Positions 20,414 through 28,844 of a stretch of 45,297 bases of DNA are shown one piece after another. This DNA comes from an uncultured bacterium (lineage in GTDB: Bacteria > Patescibacteria > JAEDAM01 > Absconditabacterales > Absconditicoccaceae): assembly GCA_903904545.1 (NCBI GenBank), contig CAIVDB010000058.1, positions 1 to 45,297 on the forward strand, in the 5' to 3' direction. Position 1 is the first letter of the stretch; each line of letters opens with the position of its first letter. Both the position numbers and the translations under genes were made by a program. Below the pieces are notes generated by a model, which had not been told where the DNA came from, did not search any database, and saw nothing but the letters and a program-made list of their open reading frames with translations.

Positions 20414-20731
20414 TTAATAATTGAGGGATTCATATATGCAAGCATATACTACCCAAGGGATGGTATACAATATCCACAAACTTGCGTCAGGGAATACTAT
20501 ATTTAAAGAGTACACAATGCCAGCCACTATACCACCGACTAATATCGGCAAGAGTTTCTTCGTTATCGGATAAATGATAACAAAGAACCATGGGATCATT
20601 TTCGTAAACAGATACCAAATGGCAAAGCTTACAAAGATTATGCCCAATGCAATGGGGATGATAATGACAGGCAAGATATCTCCTGCTATTCCCCAAAAAA
20701 ATTCTGAGATTAATTGTTTTATTTTTTTCAT
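20414..20731 (-). CDS. Small multi-helix membrane protein
   Basis: 105 residues, ATG 20731 (MKKIKQLISEFFWGI) to TAA 20414. Three hydrophobic segments: about 18-43 (ILPVIIIPIALGIIFVSFAIWYL), 47-70 and 84-98. No recognised domain. Downstream on the minus strand an AACCG...CGGTT hairpin with T's (about 20350-20400) may terminate the transcript. It lies between membrane and pilin-processing genes, but the separation of over 100 nt on each side gives no firm operon link. Confidence 0.7.
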   Translation of the reverse strand: MKKIKQLISEFFWGIAGDILPVIIIPIALGIIFVSFAIWYLFTKMIPWFFVIIYPITKKLLPILVGGIVAGIVYSLNIVFPDASLWILYTIPWVVYACIYESLNY

Positions 20732-20869
20732 ATATTTAGTATTTTTAGTTTTTGTTGTTGGACGAATATATGATTTTACTTTAGAAAGTCAATGGATGGG
20801 GAAGGTAATCGGGAATTGGGAATCAGGAATTGGAAATTAGTCTAAGCTCTAAGCTCTAAGCTCTCCAAT
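20732..20869. repeat. Spacer with AAGCTCT tandem run
   Basis: 20843-20865 repeats TAAGCTC three times; just before it, GGGAATTGGGAATCAGGAA (about 20813-20832) is a second degenerate run. The same kinds of runs recur in other spacers of this window. Confidence 0.6.
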
Positions 20870-21859
20870 CTATTCAACGACTTCGATTTCTTCCATTTTT
20901 TTTTCTGTATGAAAGATCCCAAAGAGAAAACTGAGTTTAAAGAGAATAAGCCCAATAAAACTGATAACATAGAAGACGATTCTGATAAATCCGTAGAGCA
21001 AAAGGAAGAGTAGAACAACTACAGAAGTCAGGAAACGAGGATCTTGATATTTTTCATTGATCGCCTTGAGGACATAGTCACAGATACCCATATTGACGGT
21101 ATGATTGTCCGCAATTGCCTGATCGATAAGATTTTTCTTATAGGTATTTAGAGTCGCGATAATCGGATTCTCAATAATATTTCCGGAGGTATCGCCAGAG
21201 AGTACCGATGGAGAAGACACTAGTGATTTGATATCTATCACGTCTTTGATTTTGGAAGTGAATAATTTTTCCGAATCCTTTTTGAGTGCACTTGCTTGCT
21301 GGATACCGAGCTTGAGTGGTCCAGCAAAAATATCTATTCCTTGATTACTTACACGAGAGAGATCTTCACAGGAAAAAGGGAATTGATTATAGAAAGAGAG
21401 AAGGACGAGACTATACCCTATTGTCATATAAACGGTAAAAATATATCCACCCACATTGAAATAGCCCCGTGAACTAAAGTGGATCTTATTTTTCGTCTCA
21501 TCTTGGAGATAGGAAGCGAACATAAATATTCCCGCATTGATAGTAACGATTGCAGCGACCAGGAGCCAAGGAGTGGCAGGGATAAGGAGGAGTTCTAGGC
21601 CTGTAAGAAAAAGTAATACCAGCAAGACATATCTCATCGGCAAACGATAGAGTTCTATATACGCAAAGTGAAATGCTAAGAAAAAGAAGATAGAATACAG
21701 CAATGAGAGCAATACATTCCCTTGAAACAGGAGTGTATAAAAAATCATGCCATACAAGGAGATGCTAATTCCGATAAAGAGAATAGCTCTTATCCATTTG
21801 CCTCGCGAGCGAGAGGTCTTCGAGGTCACTTTGGGAGGGGCAGAGAGATCTATTATCAT
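20870..21859 (-). CDS. Polytopic membrane protein of unknown function
   Basis: 329 residues, ATG 21859 to TAA 20870. About seven hydrophobic helices: three or four in residues 24-115, one about 140-165, and two near 265-305. A soluble, probably extracytoplasmic segment (about 170-260) with 'CEDLSRVSN', 'SALKKDSEKLFTSKIKDVIDIKSL' lies before the last helices. The C-terminus is acidic (EKKMEEIEVVE). The family is not recognised. Its start codon overlaps the end of the prepilin-peptidase gene by 7 nt, indicating translational coupling and a possible role with type IV pilus or secretion functions (inference). Confidence 0.8.
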   Translation of the reverse strand: MIIDLSAPPKVTSKTSRSRGKWIRAILFIGISISLYGMIFYTLLFQGNVLLSLLYSIFFFLAFHFAYIELYRLPMRYVLLVLLFLTGLELLLIPATPWLLVAAIVTINAGIFMFASYLQDETKNKIHFSSRGYFNVGGYIFTVYMTIGYSLVLLSFYNQFPFSCEDLSRVSNQGIDIFAGPLKLGIQQASALKKDSEKLFTSKIKDVIDIKSLVSSPSVLSGDTSGNIIENPIIATLNTYKKNLIDQAIADNHTVNMGICDYVLKAINEKYQDPRFLTSVVVLLFLLLYGFIRIVFYVISFIGLILFKLSFLFGIFHTEKKMEEIEVVE

Positions 21860-22746
21860 GCCAATGGAGCAAAGAAATAAAGGAATGCTGGGGCGTACAA
21901 AAGTAATACCCAGAAAGCAATAATCATTGCAGGAATAAAGGGAATCAATATTTTGTCTGCGAATAAACTCAAGTCGCTATCAGTTCAAACACTAGGAATA
22001 CTATGTTTTACGACCCACAAAATCAACCACAATATAATGCCTATAACACTACTCAAAAGCAAAAAGACCATAAATAGCGAGGAAATATGTGCAATAGAAT
22101 ACTCGATATGGTGATAGAGAAAAATAAATGGCGTCAGTACTCCCACGGCTCCTGCAAGATAAATATCTCCTTCTCCAAGTCCCTCAGTAGCAGTATGATA
22201 TCTCAGATAAATATATCCTTTTGCTCCATAGAAAATTACAAGAAAGCCAACAACGAAGACGATTACCCCTCGAAATGCCTGGACAAAATTGCCTTGATAT
22301 CCGACAAGCTGAGGGAGTGTAGCTACGACAAGTAAGATAATCCAAAGGGGAACATGGAGTTCGTATTTCATGACATCATACACCATCAGAAGAAAGAAAA
22401 GTCGATTGATGAGACATCGGAAGATGATTGTCCCTATGCCCATATATTGAAATCCTAGGAAAGTAAGGACAAATACAAGTGCAGAACCTATTTCCAGCAA
22501 GGGATAAAGTCGGGAAATCTTTTGTCCACAAGCAGCACATTTTCCTCTTTGCCACAAGAAACTAAAGAGAGGAATCAGATGTCTGGGTTGGAGTGTGGTG
22601 TGACAGTGCGGGCAGACTGAGCGTCATCGAAGGATGGACTTGAGCGTCTCTTTGTCTTGTTTTTCTCCTAATCTCACGAGGAGTACAGATCATAAAGATC
22701 AAAAAAGTGTTCACAGAAGAGCAAAGAGAAGTAAGGAAAGTGCCAT
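21853..22746 (-). CDS. Prepilin peptidase / leader peptidase (A24, PilD type)
   Basis: 297 residues, ATG 22746 to TAA 21853. The N-terminus is 'LLGTLFGSLGSVLLVRLGEK', the family's GSf.nV...R signature, with three UGA glycines in it. Then comes the zinc-binding module 'CPHC' ... 'CAAC' (residues about 54-80) linked by 'HLIPLFSFLWQRGKC', as in bifunctional PilD (methyltransferase) enzymes. The two catalytic aspartates are seen in 'MVYDVMKYELHVP' and 'GLGEGDIYLAGAVG' (GxGD type). Multiple membrane helices follow. It cleaves type IV prepilins, so pilins must be encoded elsewhere in this genome. It overlaps the next gene by 7 nt. Confidence 0.93.
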
Positions 22747-22805
22747 ATCTTGTCCTAAGAAATAAACATCGCCACTATACGAGACTATCCAAAAAAATCA
22801 AGCAA

Positions 22806-22834
22806 ATAAAAAAAAGATCACCAAGACGGTGACC
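22806..22834 (-). terminator. Intrinsic terminator after the 90-aa gene
   Basis: Minus strand: GGTCACC-GTCTT-GGTGATC stem followed by eight T's, about 20 nt past the stop of the 22855-23127 gene. Confidence 0.85.
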
Positions 22835-22854
22835 GTTTTCCAAAAAAAGAATGT

Positions 22855-23127
22855 CTATCAGATTCTATAGGGTTTTCTCTCATTAACAATACGAACGTTT
22901 GGGACTTTGAGAATTTTTTTTGCATCGGATTTGTTGAGGGCAAGGATATTCCTTTCTTTGCCGATAATAACTGCATCATCTTTATATTCAGAAATAGTAG
23001 TTACGTAGTCGAGATTTTTGACAAGAACATCAGATACATCAAAAATAATAGGATGAATCCTTCTATATCCATCTGGGCCGGTATGGGAGCTTAAATCTCG
23101 ATTATCTATAAAGGTTTTATTACTCAT
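22855..23127 (-). CDS. Small hypothetical protein
   Basis: 90 residues, ATG 23127 (MSNKTFIDNRDLSSHTG) to TAG 22855, with a UGA glycine as the last residue. An in-frame TTG further up (23142) is less likely. No recognised domain, signal or membrane helix. The sequence alternates short beta-like stretches ('RRIHPIIFDVSDVLV', 'DYVTTISEYKDDAVIIG', 'PNVRIVNERKPYRIG') and could be a small beta-rich binding fold. A strong terminator follows, and the upstream side is bordered by the IS element. Confidence 0.65.
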
Positions 23128-23206
23128 TGCATACACGTACAAAATAAATTGCCACGAAAGATTATAACAAATAAATCTAATATGTCAAGACAATGTGCTA
23201 TTGCAG

Positions 23207-24176
23207 AGTTACGTTCGCATTTTCTTAATTTCTAAAAATTTATCATAAGGTGTTAGATTGTTCATTCATAACCCTGTATGTCTTCTTTTATAATTATAGT
23301 AAGATAGTCGTTGTCGTAGGTTATAATTCGCCTCTTCAATACTTATTAAATAAGCTCGATGTATTACTTCTCAGCTCTTTTCTGTTAAATGATATCTCTC
23401 TATTTTGCCGTTATGCTCCGGATGATATGGCTCATTTTTGATATGATTAATTCATAAATCTTCTAGATATTTGCTTATTGTTTTTGAAAATTCTCTTCAC
23501 TGATCAGTTCTTATGCTTCTTATTCCAAATGGATACCTCTGTAATAATTCATCTATAAACTTCTTTGCATTCTCTATATTTGCACTTTCGTAAGCCTTAG
23601 AATATGCTATTCTTGTGCAATCATCTATACAACTATAAATTACAAATTTTCTGTGATATCCAAAAGGATATGAGGTATCCATTTGGATCTCTGCTCCTGG
23701 AGTTGTTAATGAATATAGTTTTCGATGCTTCTTTTCCTTCTCATATGTACTATGATACCTAACGTTTCTCCTCTTTAATATCCTATATACCGTTGTCTGA
23801 TTCATTATAATCCTCATATCTTCTAGCCTCATCTTTATCCTTTCTGGTCACTCTCTTTTATATTTCATTCATAAAAAAGATACAATCTCTTCTATCTCTT
23901 CCTTTGTTTTATTATATGAAAATCACTTCTTGGGTCATGGCTTTCAACGCCTCAGACCTTCGATCCCATTATATTTGTATCTACATGTTCGCTTCTGAAT
24001 AATTCTCATAGAAACGCCTAGAATTTCCGCTACTTCTCTAGTCTTTCTCTTCTTTTTTATGATGTCTTGAATAAGGAACTCTTTTACTTCGGAAACATCA
24101 GGTGCTATCATGGATATCTATTGATTAGAAATATAAACTAATCAATTATACTCCATTTTCTAAAATGCGAACTTAA
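23207..24176 (-). mobile_element. IS481-like insertion sequence, one ORF, short inverted repeats
   Basis: Imperfect terminal repeats flank the transposase: TTACGTTCGCATTTT (23209-23223) against TTAAGTTCGCATTTT read on the minus strand from 24176. The transposase stop codon lies inside the left repeat. TTGCAG occurs on both outer sides (23201-23206 and 24177-24182) and is a candidate 6-bp target duplication, with two extra bases on the left. One intact copy; no second copy is in the window. Confidence 0.75.
23209..24111 (-). CDS. DDE transposase, IS481/rve type
   Basis: 300 residues, ATG 24111 to TAA 23209, single reading frame. The N-terminal helix-turn-helix is 'KTREVAEILGVSMRIIQKR', then a basic linker 'LRRGKPGPKKGF'. 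A second HTH region contains 'NQTTVYRILKRRNVRY'. The rve catalytic core has the DDE triad: 'IQMDTSYPFG' (D), 'SIRTDQGREFS' (D) and 'PEHNGKIERYH' (E). Nine glycines are UGA, including the one right after the second catalytic Asp. The ORF is therefore intact only under code 25; the element has been replicating in a UGA-Gly host for a long time or was recoded. A single ORF without frameshift favours IS481 over IS3. Confidence 0.9.
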
Positions 24177-24216
24177 TTGCAGCAATTATTACAATAAAGT
24201 CAATCTTATTTCTAGA

Positions 24217-25074
24217 TTAACTTTTTCTATATAAACTATTGGATCTGAAGAAAAGATAACTTAAAAGGAATAGAGAAAGAATAATTACAGAGACGGTTAC
24301 GTAGGAGAGTTGAAAATTAAGGCTAAGATTGTAGGTAGTATGGAGTCCAAATCACAATAGCAGTCCAATAATCATGGGGACCGTAGTTGTTCCTATCTTT
24401 GGGAAACGGAGGCTTATAAATGCTATCAGTCCCGTAGAGACCACATGAATCAATGATGAGATAACTCCCCTGCCTATACTGAGAGAAATAAGACTCGTTC
24501 CTTGGTGTTGAAATATGCTTGAGACGATATATACCAAATTTTCCGTCAAACTAAATCCTAAGGCGATAAGGATACAAAACAGGATGATATCTGTCTGTTC
24601 TTTTCTTTTTTCTTCCATCAGGAGATTATTCCCCGTATTGTATTTGAGATATTCTTCTGCGTAGGCGGAGAGGATGTAGAAGAGAATGGCTGTACTTATT
24701 CCTAGTGCGAAACTTCCGTATCCGATCAGAAGAAAACAAATGATTCCAATGATAATGCTCTGGAGGATCCTATTGTATCGATTGCGAAATATGAGCGTAA
24801 GCACAATGATCCCTATCGAACAATAGAGTATAAAAAAGAAAACAGAAGAAGGGAGGAAGGGAGGAAGAGAAGAAAGAAGAAATGGTTTGAGTGATGGAAT
24901 TCGTGATGATAAAGAACTGTAGACATAGAGTATTCCTACTAAAAATATTCCACTTCCCAAAATTTTGAAAGAAATAACTCTCTTCATTTTCCTTTCAGAA
25001 AAAATGGTATTTAGGAGTCGAATCCATATATAGGTGATGATAAGACTTGCTATGATGGCGAAGGCTATTTGCAT
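24217..25074 (-). CDS. PrsW-family intramembrane metalloprotease-like protein
   Basis: 285 residues, ATG 25074 to TAA 24217, extended past a UGA glycine at 24352-24354. About eight hydrophobic helices. The three PrsW motifs are present: 'AYAEEYLKY' (EExxK, residues about 148-156), 'GFSLTENLVYI' (FxxxEN, about 178-188) and 'SSLIHVVSTGLIAF' (HxxxxxG, about 213-226). PrsW cleaves anti-sigma factors in Bacillus; relatives act on membrane substrates. Here the adjacent genes give no clue to the substrate. The IS481-like element is inserted about 35 nt downstream of its stop codon without disrupting it. Confidence 0.82.
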
Positions 25075-25216
25075 TGGATCGATTGGAATAAAAGTAATCT
25101 CTTGATACTTATTTGCAGATAAATTGGAAGTGGTTTATTGGGAATCAGAAATCGGGAATTGGGAATTGGGAATTCGTTTATTGGCTAAGCGCTATTTTAA
25201 TTTGTATCACTGTGAA

Positions 25217-26098
25217 ATGACAATAGGAAAAATATTACAAGATCCTCAGTTTACAGAGAAATTTGTTTTGCAAAAACTTCTGTGTAGCTTCTGTGCGTGT
25301 ACAAGAGAGGACCTTCGAACAGACCAAGAAAGGGAGGTGGACGATGCTCTCTACCAGAAGATATGTACTGCTTACAAGGACTATGTGGTCGAGCAAAAAC
25401 CTTTGGAATATGTCTTGGGACATGTAGATTTTTTCGGGAAAGAATTTTATGTAGATGAGAATACCCTCATTCCTAGGCCAGAAACAGAGTATATGATCAC
25501 TGCCGTGACAGAGTATATTGGAGAAGAAATGGAGGAGTCGGAAGGAGTAGTCTTGTTGGATATTGGTACGGGGTGTGGTGTGCTCGGAATTTCGGTTTTA
25601 CTCCAAAATCACGATACTTTTCGTGAGGTCTTTTTCTCAGATATTACTCCAGAATCATTAGTTGTTGCCAAAAAAAATTATGATACCCATATAGATGCTT
25701 CTAAATATGATGCGAGATTTATCCAATCAGATTTGTGTGCATTCTTAGATAATTATAAAGAAATAGTCACTCCCAAGGATGTGATTTTAGTGGCGAATCT
25801 TCCCTATATCCCTGAGCAAACTCATGATGAACAAAATCCTGAGAGAGTAAAAAAATGGGAACCAAGAGTCGCTTTTGTCGGTGGAGACGATGGATTACTC
25901 TATTATAGAATTATGTTTCAACAGCTCTTCGATCTCAAAGATCAGGGACATTGTTTTCAATGAACCTTTGTGATGTTTCTAGAAATGATGACGTGGCAAG
26001 TAGATGTTTTGCGTCAAGAATTTGATGATCGCTTGGATTTCGAAGAAGTGAAAACCTTCCATTTCAATATTAGAATAGTGAAATGTTGGTTTAGATAG
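25217..26098 (+). CDS. prmC: Peptide chain release factor N5-glutamine methyltransferase
   Basis: 293 residues; start ATG 25217 (MTIGKILQDPQF) is preferred because upstream in-frame codons come from a degenerate repeat. TAG 26098. The family pattern is present: N-terminal helical domain with 'QKPLEYVLGHVDFFGKEFYVDENTLIPRPETE', SAM motif 'LLDIGTGCGVLGIS' (residues about 113-126), 'FFSDITPESL' and the substrate motif 'ANLPYIP' (about 193-199), where most PrmC have NPPY. UGA occurs late at 'CFQGTFVM'. The enzyme methylates the Gln of the GGQ motif in release factors, in this organism presumably RF1 alone since UGA is sense. It stands alone between two minus-strand units. Confidence 0.93.
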
Positions 26099-26140
26099 AG
26101 TGAAGATTTTAGAGCTTAGAGCTTAGAACTTAGATTGATA
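26099..26140. repeat. TTAGAGC degenerate run
   Basis: TTTTAGAGCTTAGAGCTTAG and AACTTAG (26107-26133) lie at the convergent 3' ends of prmC and the aspartoacylase-family gene; the latter's stop codon (26123-26125) falls inside the run. Confidence 0.6.
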
Positions 26141-26944
26141 ACTTCAGACCTGAGCACAGAGAATAAAGCATTCTGTTCATATTTTGTTTCCATTCTGAGC
26201 AAAAAGAATGATTCAATCTTTTTTTACTATTACTTTTTTGTTTCCATCGTATCAGATGGTCTCTCATCTTTTAATATATTCGAAGTCTTTGAATTTTTTG
26301 CTTAGTATAAACGTATTTGTTTTGCTTGTATACATTTTTTCACATACGATATATGATTGGTTTTCCCCTAGTATTTGTGGTTTTCCTTCAATATTCTTTG
26401 TGATTTTTAGAAAGTTTATGATAGACTTTTCTGCCCTTTCTTGTCCTTGAATGTCGTCTATACTCCCACATTCGATGCAGAGTCCTGTTTTTCATCTTTC
26501 ATTCATATAGCCATCACTCCCTCATTTATGAAGAGGGCCCAGTCATGAAAGCATTTTTTTGACAGGGAAATATTTCGATAGAGCTTGTTTTTCTCCTATC
26601 AAAAATGTCTCACTTCTTTGGTTGAATGTATTGTGTAGGTCCAAGAGGTAATCCGCTTTATTAAGTATTCACCTGATCTCTCTTGCTCTCTTCTCTTCGT
26701 AACTTTTTCAAGATATTCTTTTTTTGAAACATCTATTTAAATCCTTTTCTACATATCTTATATCTTTCTGGATTGCCAAAATATTTGCCAAGATAAAATA
26801 CACTGTTCATGAAACTATTTGAATCGTTGGTAAAAGGTTTTCAAAAGCTAAAATGCCTGCTTTTTCATTTCCATGCACGCCAGCCATGATGACTGTCGTT
26901 TTCCCTTGTTTTAATCAGACCATTTTGATTATAGATTTTTTCAT
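26123..26944 (-). CDS. Succinylglutamate desuccinylase/aspartoacylase family zinc hydrolase
   Basis: 273 residues, ATG 26944 to TAA 26123. AstE/AspA-family metal motif 'MAGVHGNEKAGI' (residues about 19-30; His and Glu ligands), 'VEKDLNRCF' (conserved Asn-Arg), 'ADYLLDLHNTF' (third ligand His) and 'GLCIECGS' (catalytic Glu). A C-terminal beta-rich part with 'RGETIGYDG' and 'DGIILFAQNG' is the small domain usual in this family. These enzymes remove acyl groups from amino acids (N-acetyl-Asp, succinyl-Glu) in the cytoplasm. The substrate here is unknown. The ATG lies 2 nt after the stop of the acetyltransferase gene, so the two are co-translated and share the histidine attenuator upstream. Confidence 0.88.
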
Positions 26945-26946
26945 TC

Positions 26947-27612
26947 TTAGTAATTAGGAAATAAAGGATTTTTGATCATTATAACTCTATCTTGTTCGTC
27001 ATTGTAGGAAAAGACATCAATGAATCACTTTTTTTGGAATCGTTTGTAAGGATTGTCAGTTGCTTTTGTTGTTCTCAGTAATATGTATCTTGAGGGAGTT
27101 ATTGTCATATCTTTTTCTCGCTGTTGATACAATGTAGATGCTACTTTCATCCCTCTTACTTGTTTATCTACTCATATTTCTGCGAAGTAAAAAAAACTTT
27201 CTAAGTCAAAATTACTATAGTTCTCTGTAATGTTTTGTGTAAGCCTTTTCATCTGTTCTGTGCCTAGTCCTAATTTCTCTTGGTTGAGCTCTCATATATT
27301 TGTTTCTCGTCCAAGCATGAATCCAACCAATTTATTGTCTAATGTCTCTGCTAGTTTTCCAATATATCATTGTTTTTCTGCTCGAGATCTTCGATCCCTT
27401 TCTACTTCGTTAGTATTGTAAAACGCCTTTAAGAGATTTCAACATACGCATTTTTGTGATTCACTTGCTTTGGACAATCAAAATAATTTTCCACAGCTTG
27501 TGCATTCATATCATTCATTCCATGGTTCTTCTCCGAAAATATTGATATAAAGCTGAGATTTTTCATTTTGTCTAAGATCTCTTTGGTCGTTTATTGTTTG
27601 TATCGTATTCAT
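26947..27612 (-). CDS. GNAT acetyltransferase with an N-terminal zinc-ribbon-like module
   Basis: 221 residues, ATG 27612 to TAA 26947. The N-terminal region has two CxxC pairs, 'YECTSCGKLF' and 'QKCVCCGNLL' (residues about 36-64), a zinc-ribbon pattern. The rest fits a GNAT fold: 'FMLGRETN', 'FAEIGVDKQVRGMKVASTLYQQ' (motif A, Q/RxxG...), 'ILLRTTKATDNPYKRFQKKGF' and a terminal beta strand 'DRVIMIKNP'. GNATs acetylate amino groups from acetyl-CoA. First gene of a two-gene operon with an amino-acid deacylase-family enzyme. An attenuator with a His-rich leader peptide sits in its 5' leader, so expression should rise when charged tRNA-His is scarce (inference). Confidence 0.82.
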
Positions 27613-27631
27613 GTGTTGTTGTGTAAAATAT

Positions 27632-27658
27632 AAAAAAATCCCCCGTTTTTCCGGGAGA
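27632..27658 (-). terminator. Attenuator terminator upstream of the GNAT-aspartoacylase operon
   Basis: Minus strand TCTCCCG-GAAAAA-CGGGGGA: 7 bp with one U-G pair, followed by seven T's, about 20 nt before the GNAT start. Its 5' arm and loop (CGGAAAAAC, 27645-27653) can instead pair with GTTTTTCCG (27677-27685) over 9 bp, so terminator and antiterminator exclude each other. Confidence 0.75.
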
Positions 27659-27676
27659 GTGTAAAAAATTGATAAT

Positions 27677-27686
27677 CGGAAAAACC
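27677..27686 (-). promoter_or_regulatory. Antiterminator arm (segment 2) of the attenuator
   Basis: GGTTTTTCCG directly follows the leader-peptide stop codon. A ribosome finishing at the UAG would cover it and let the terminator form. A ribosome stalled at the His codons leaves it free to pair with CGGAAAAAC (27645-27653). Confidence 0.65.
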
Positions 27687-27745
27687 TATCATTGATGGTA
27701 AAGATGATGACGATGAGATGTTTTGTTGAATATAGTTCTATCCAT
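27686..27745 (-). CDS. Histidine leader peptide (attenuation control)
   Basis: A 19-residue reading frame, MDRTIFNKTSHRHHLYHQG, stop UAG; the final Gly is UGA. Four of seven consecutive codons (11, 13, 14, 17) are CAT for histidine, against a low background in the proteins around it. It starts about 30 nt after the predicted transcription start and ends at the antiterminator arm of an attenuator, as expected for a his-type leader peptide such as that of enteric his operons. The start ATG has only a weak purine run (AAAGAAAAG) upstream. It is assigned by position and composition, not homology. Confidence 0.72.
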
Positions 27746-27762
27746 AACTTTTCTTTATATAA

Positions 27763-27784
27763 ATACTTTATCTGAGTAAAGTAT
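27763..27784. promoter_or_regulatory. Operator 1 (ATACTTTA-N6-TAAAGTAT)
   Basis: A perfect 8-bp inverted repeat around TCTGAG. It overlaps the predicted -10 (TATACT, 27780-27785 on the minus strand) of the leader/GNAT promoter; that promoter's -35 is TTGCAT (27802-27807) with 16-bp spacing. Confidence 0.75.
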
Positions 27785-27807
27785 AAAGATTCCTATTTTA
27801 AATGCAA
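27780..27807 (-). promoter_or_regulatory. Promoter of the attenuated operon
   Basis: Minus strand TTGCAT, 16 bp, TATACT. The predicted start lies near 27773, about 30 nt before the leader-peptide ATG. Confidence 0.55.
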
Positions 27808-27828
27808 TACTTTATTGTAATAAAGTTT
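27807..27828. promoter_or_regulatory. Operator 2 (ATACTTTA-N6-TAAAGTTT)
   Basis: Second copy of the 22-bp palindrome, one mismatch, centre 44 bp (about four helical turns) from operator 1. Its centre contains TTGTAA, the predicted -35 of the repressor gene, which argues for autoregulation. Confidence 0.75.
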
Positions 27829-27842
27829 CTAATGTGTATACT
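27815..27842 (+). promoter_or_regulatory. Promoter of the YerC-family gene
   Basis: TTGTAA (27815-27820), 16 bp, TATACT (27837-27842); the start codon follows at 27869. Confidence 0.55.
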
Positions 27843-27868
27843 GTCTCTATTTATCTCTCAAAACCATT

Positions 27869-28144
27869 ATGGAAACTAATCATTTACAAAAAATTTCTTT
27901 GGATCTGCAGAAGGCATTCTTGCAATTAAAAACTAAACAAGAGGTGTTTGCCTTTCTTAGGGATCTTTTGACTGAAGATGAAATTGTGGAATTTTCTTTG
28001 AGATTAGATATCGCCAAAAGATTGTCTCAAGGAGAAAATTATAAACATATTGAACAGAAAACATGAGCTTCTTCCACCACTATTGCAAGAGTTGCGAAAT
28101 TTTTGAAAGGGGAATATGGTGGGTATAAAAAAGTATTGAAATAA
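27869..28144 (+). CDS. yerC: YerC/YecD-type TrpR-superfamily repressor (HisR-like)
   Basis: 91 residues, ATG to TAA; UGA at residue 66 encodes the conserved Gly of the helix-turn-helix 'TGASSTTIARVAKFLKGEYG'. The N-terminal part, 'FLRDLLTEDEIVEFSLRLDIAKRLSQGENYKHIEQK', is the TrpR-fold 'LLT..E...l..R..ia..L..G..y..Ia..' pattern. YerC proteins are about 90-105 residues. In Firmicutes, comparative genomics has proposed YerC (called HisR) as a repressor of histidine genes. Here it sits divergently from an operon with a His-rich leader peptide, and two identical-type palindromes cover both promoters. A histidine-responsive dimeric repressor is the simplest reading (inference). Confidence 0.88.
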
Positions 28145-28181
28145 TAGATATGCAATCAAGATCTCTTAAATATATTTTGTA

Positions 28182-28209
28182 TTGACTTTCTTCTATAAAA
28201 GTCTATATT
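28182..28209 (+). promoter_or_regulatory. Promoter of the 184-aa hypothetical gene
   Basis: TTGACT (28182-28187), 16 bp, TATATT (28204-28209), 29 nt before the start codon. Confidence 0.6.
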
Positions 28210-28237
28210 ATTCTTATTTATTTGATTATCGTTATTT

Positions 28238-28792
28238 ATGAGTAGAGGCCAAAATAAAGGGAGCTTTAAAAGTCATACACAAAAACTTTTTTTAGAAGAA
28301 CGTGATTTATCTGAAAAAAAGACCCAATTACACCATTCTTCGTCTAAGCATATTGGTAATCGTATTGCTCAAACTATTGGAGTCAAGTCACCTAAATTGG
28401 CTTTAGATTTTTATTCAGAGATATTTTGACAGATTAAACTTAAAGAACTTAAAAGCACTGCATATTCTAAAGAAGATGTTATTCATTTCTTTGATGGACT
28501 CACTAATATGCAAGTGACAACAGGTTGAATGAAATTGATAAAACCAATAAGTGATGTTATGATCTATATGGATGATACTAATCGTCCTAGTCTTGGGGAA
28601 CGTGCTCTTATGATTATTCCTAATGGGAAAGATGTTCGTGATCTCTCTGCAAAACTTGTACTGACTTGTTTGCCTTTTCCTGTAAAAGAGCGTGTCATAC
28701 TTATAAAAGATGATTACCAAAAACTGAAAGAGATTTTTTCTTCTTATGGAATCAAAATAACTCTTAGAAATTATTCATCTCTGTCTTCTTAA
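28238..28792 (+). CDS. Hypothetical protein, 184 aa
   Basis: ATG 28238 to TAA 28792, read through two UGA glycines ('EIFGQIKL', 'VTTGGMKL'-type positions). Not recognised. The N-terminus is basic and Ser/His-rich ('MSRGQNKGSFKSHTQK', 'QLHHSSSKHIGN'). The rest alternates helices and strands: 'SPKLALDFYSEIFGQIKLKEL', 'DVIHFFDGLTNMQV', 'GERALMIIPNGKDVRDLSAKLVLTCLPF', 'VILIKDDYQKLKEIFSSYGIKITLRNY'. No membrane helix. It has its own promoter and is followed 52 nt later by another unknown gene on the same strand. Confidence 0.75.
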
Positions 28793-28844
28793 TTCTAAAA
28801 TATGTAGTCCTTTCTTGCTAGTCCTGATTTATTCTGTATGTGAT

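Noticed and set aside
22870..23130. Cold-shock-like protein
   Set aside because: No RNP motifs are present; left as hypothetical.
27640..27660. Ordinary terminator of an upstream minus gene
   Set aside because: No minus-strand gene lies upstream except the leader peptide; the position before the GNAT gene and the alternative pairing favour an attenuator.
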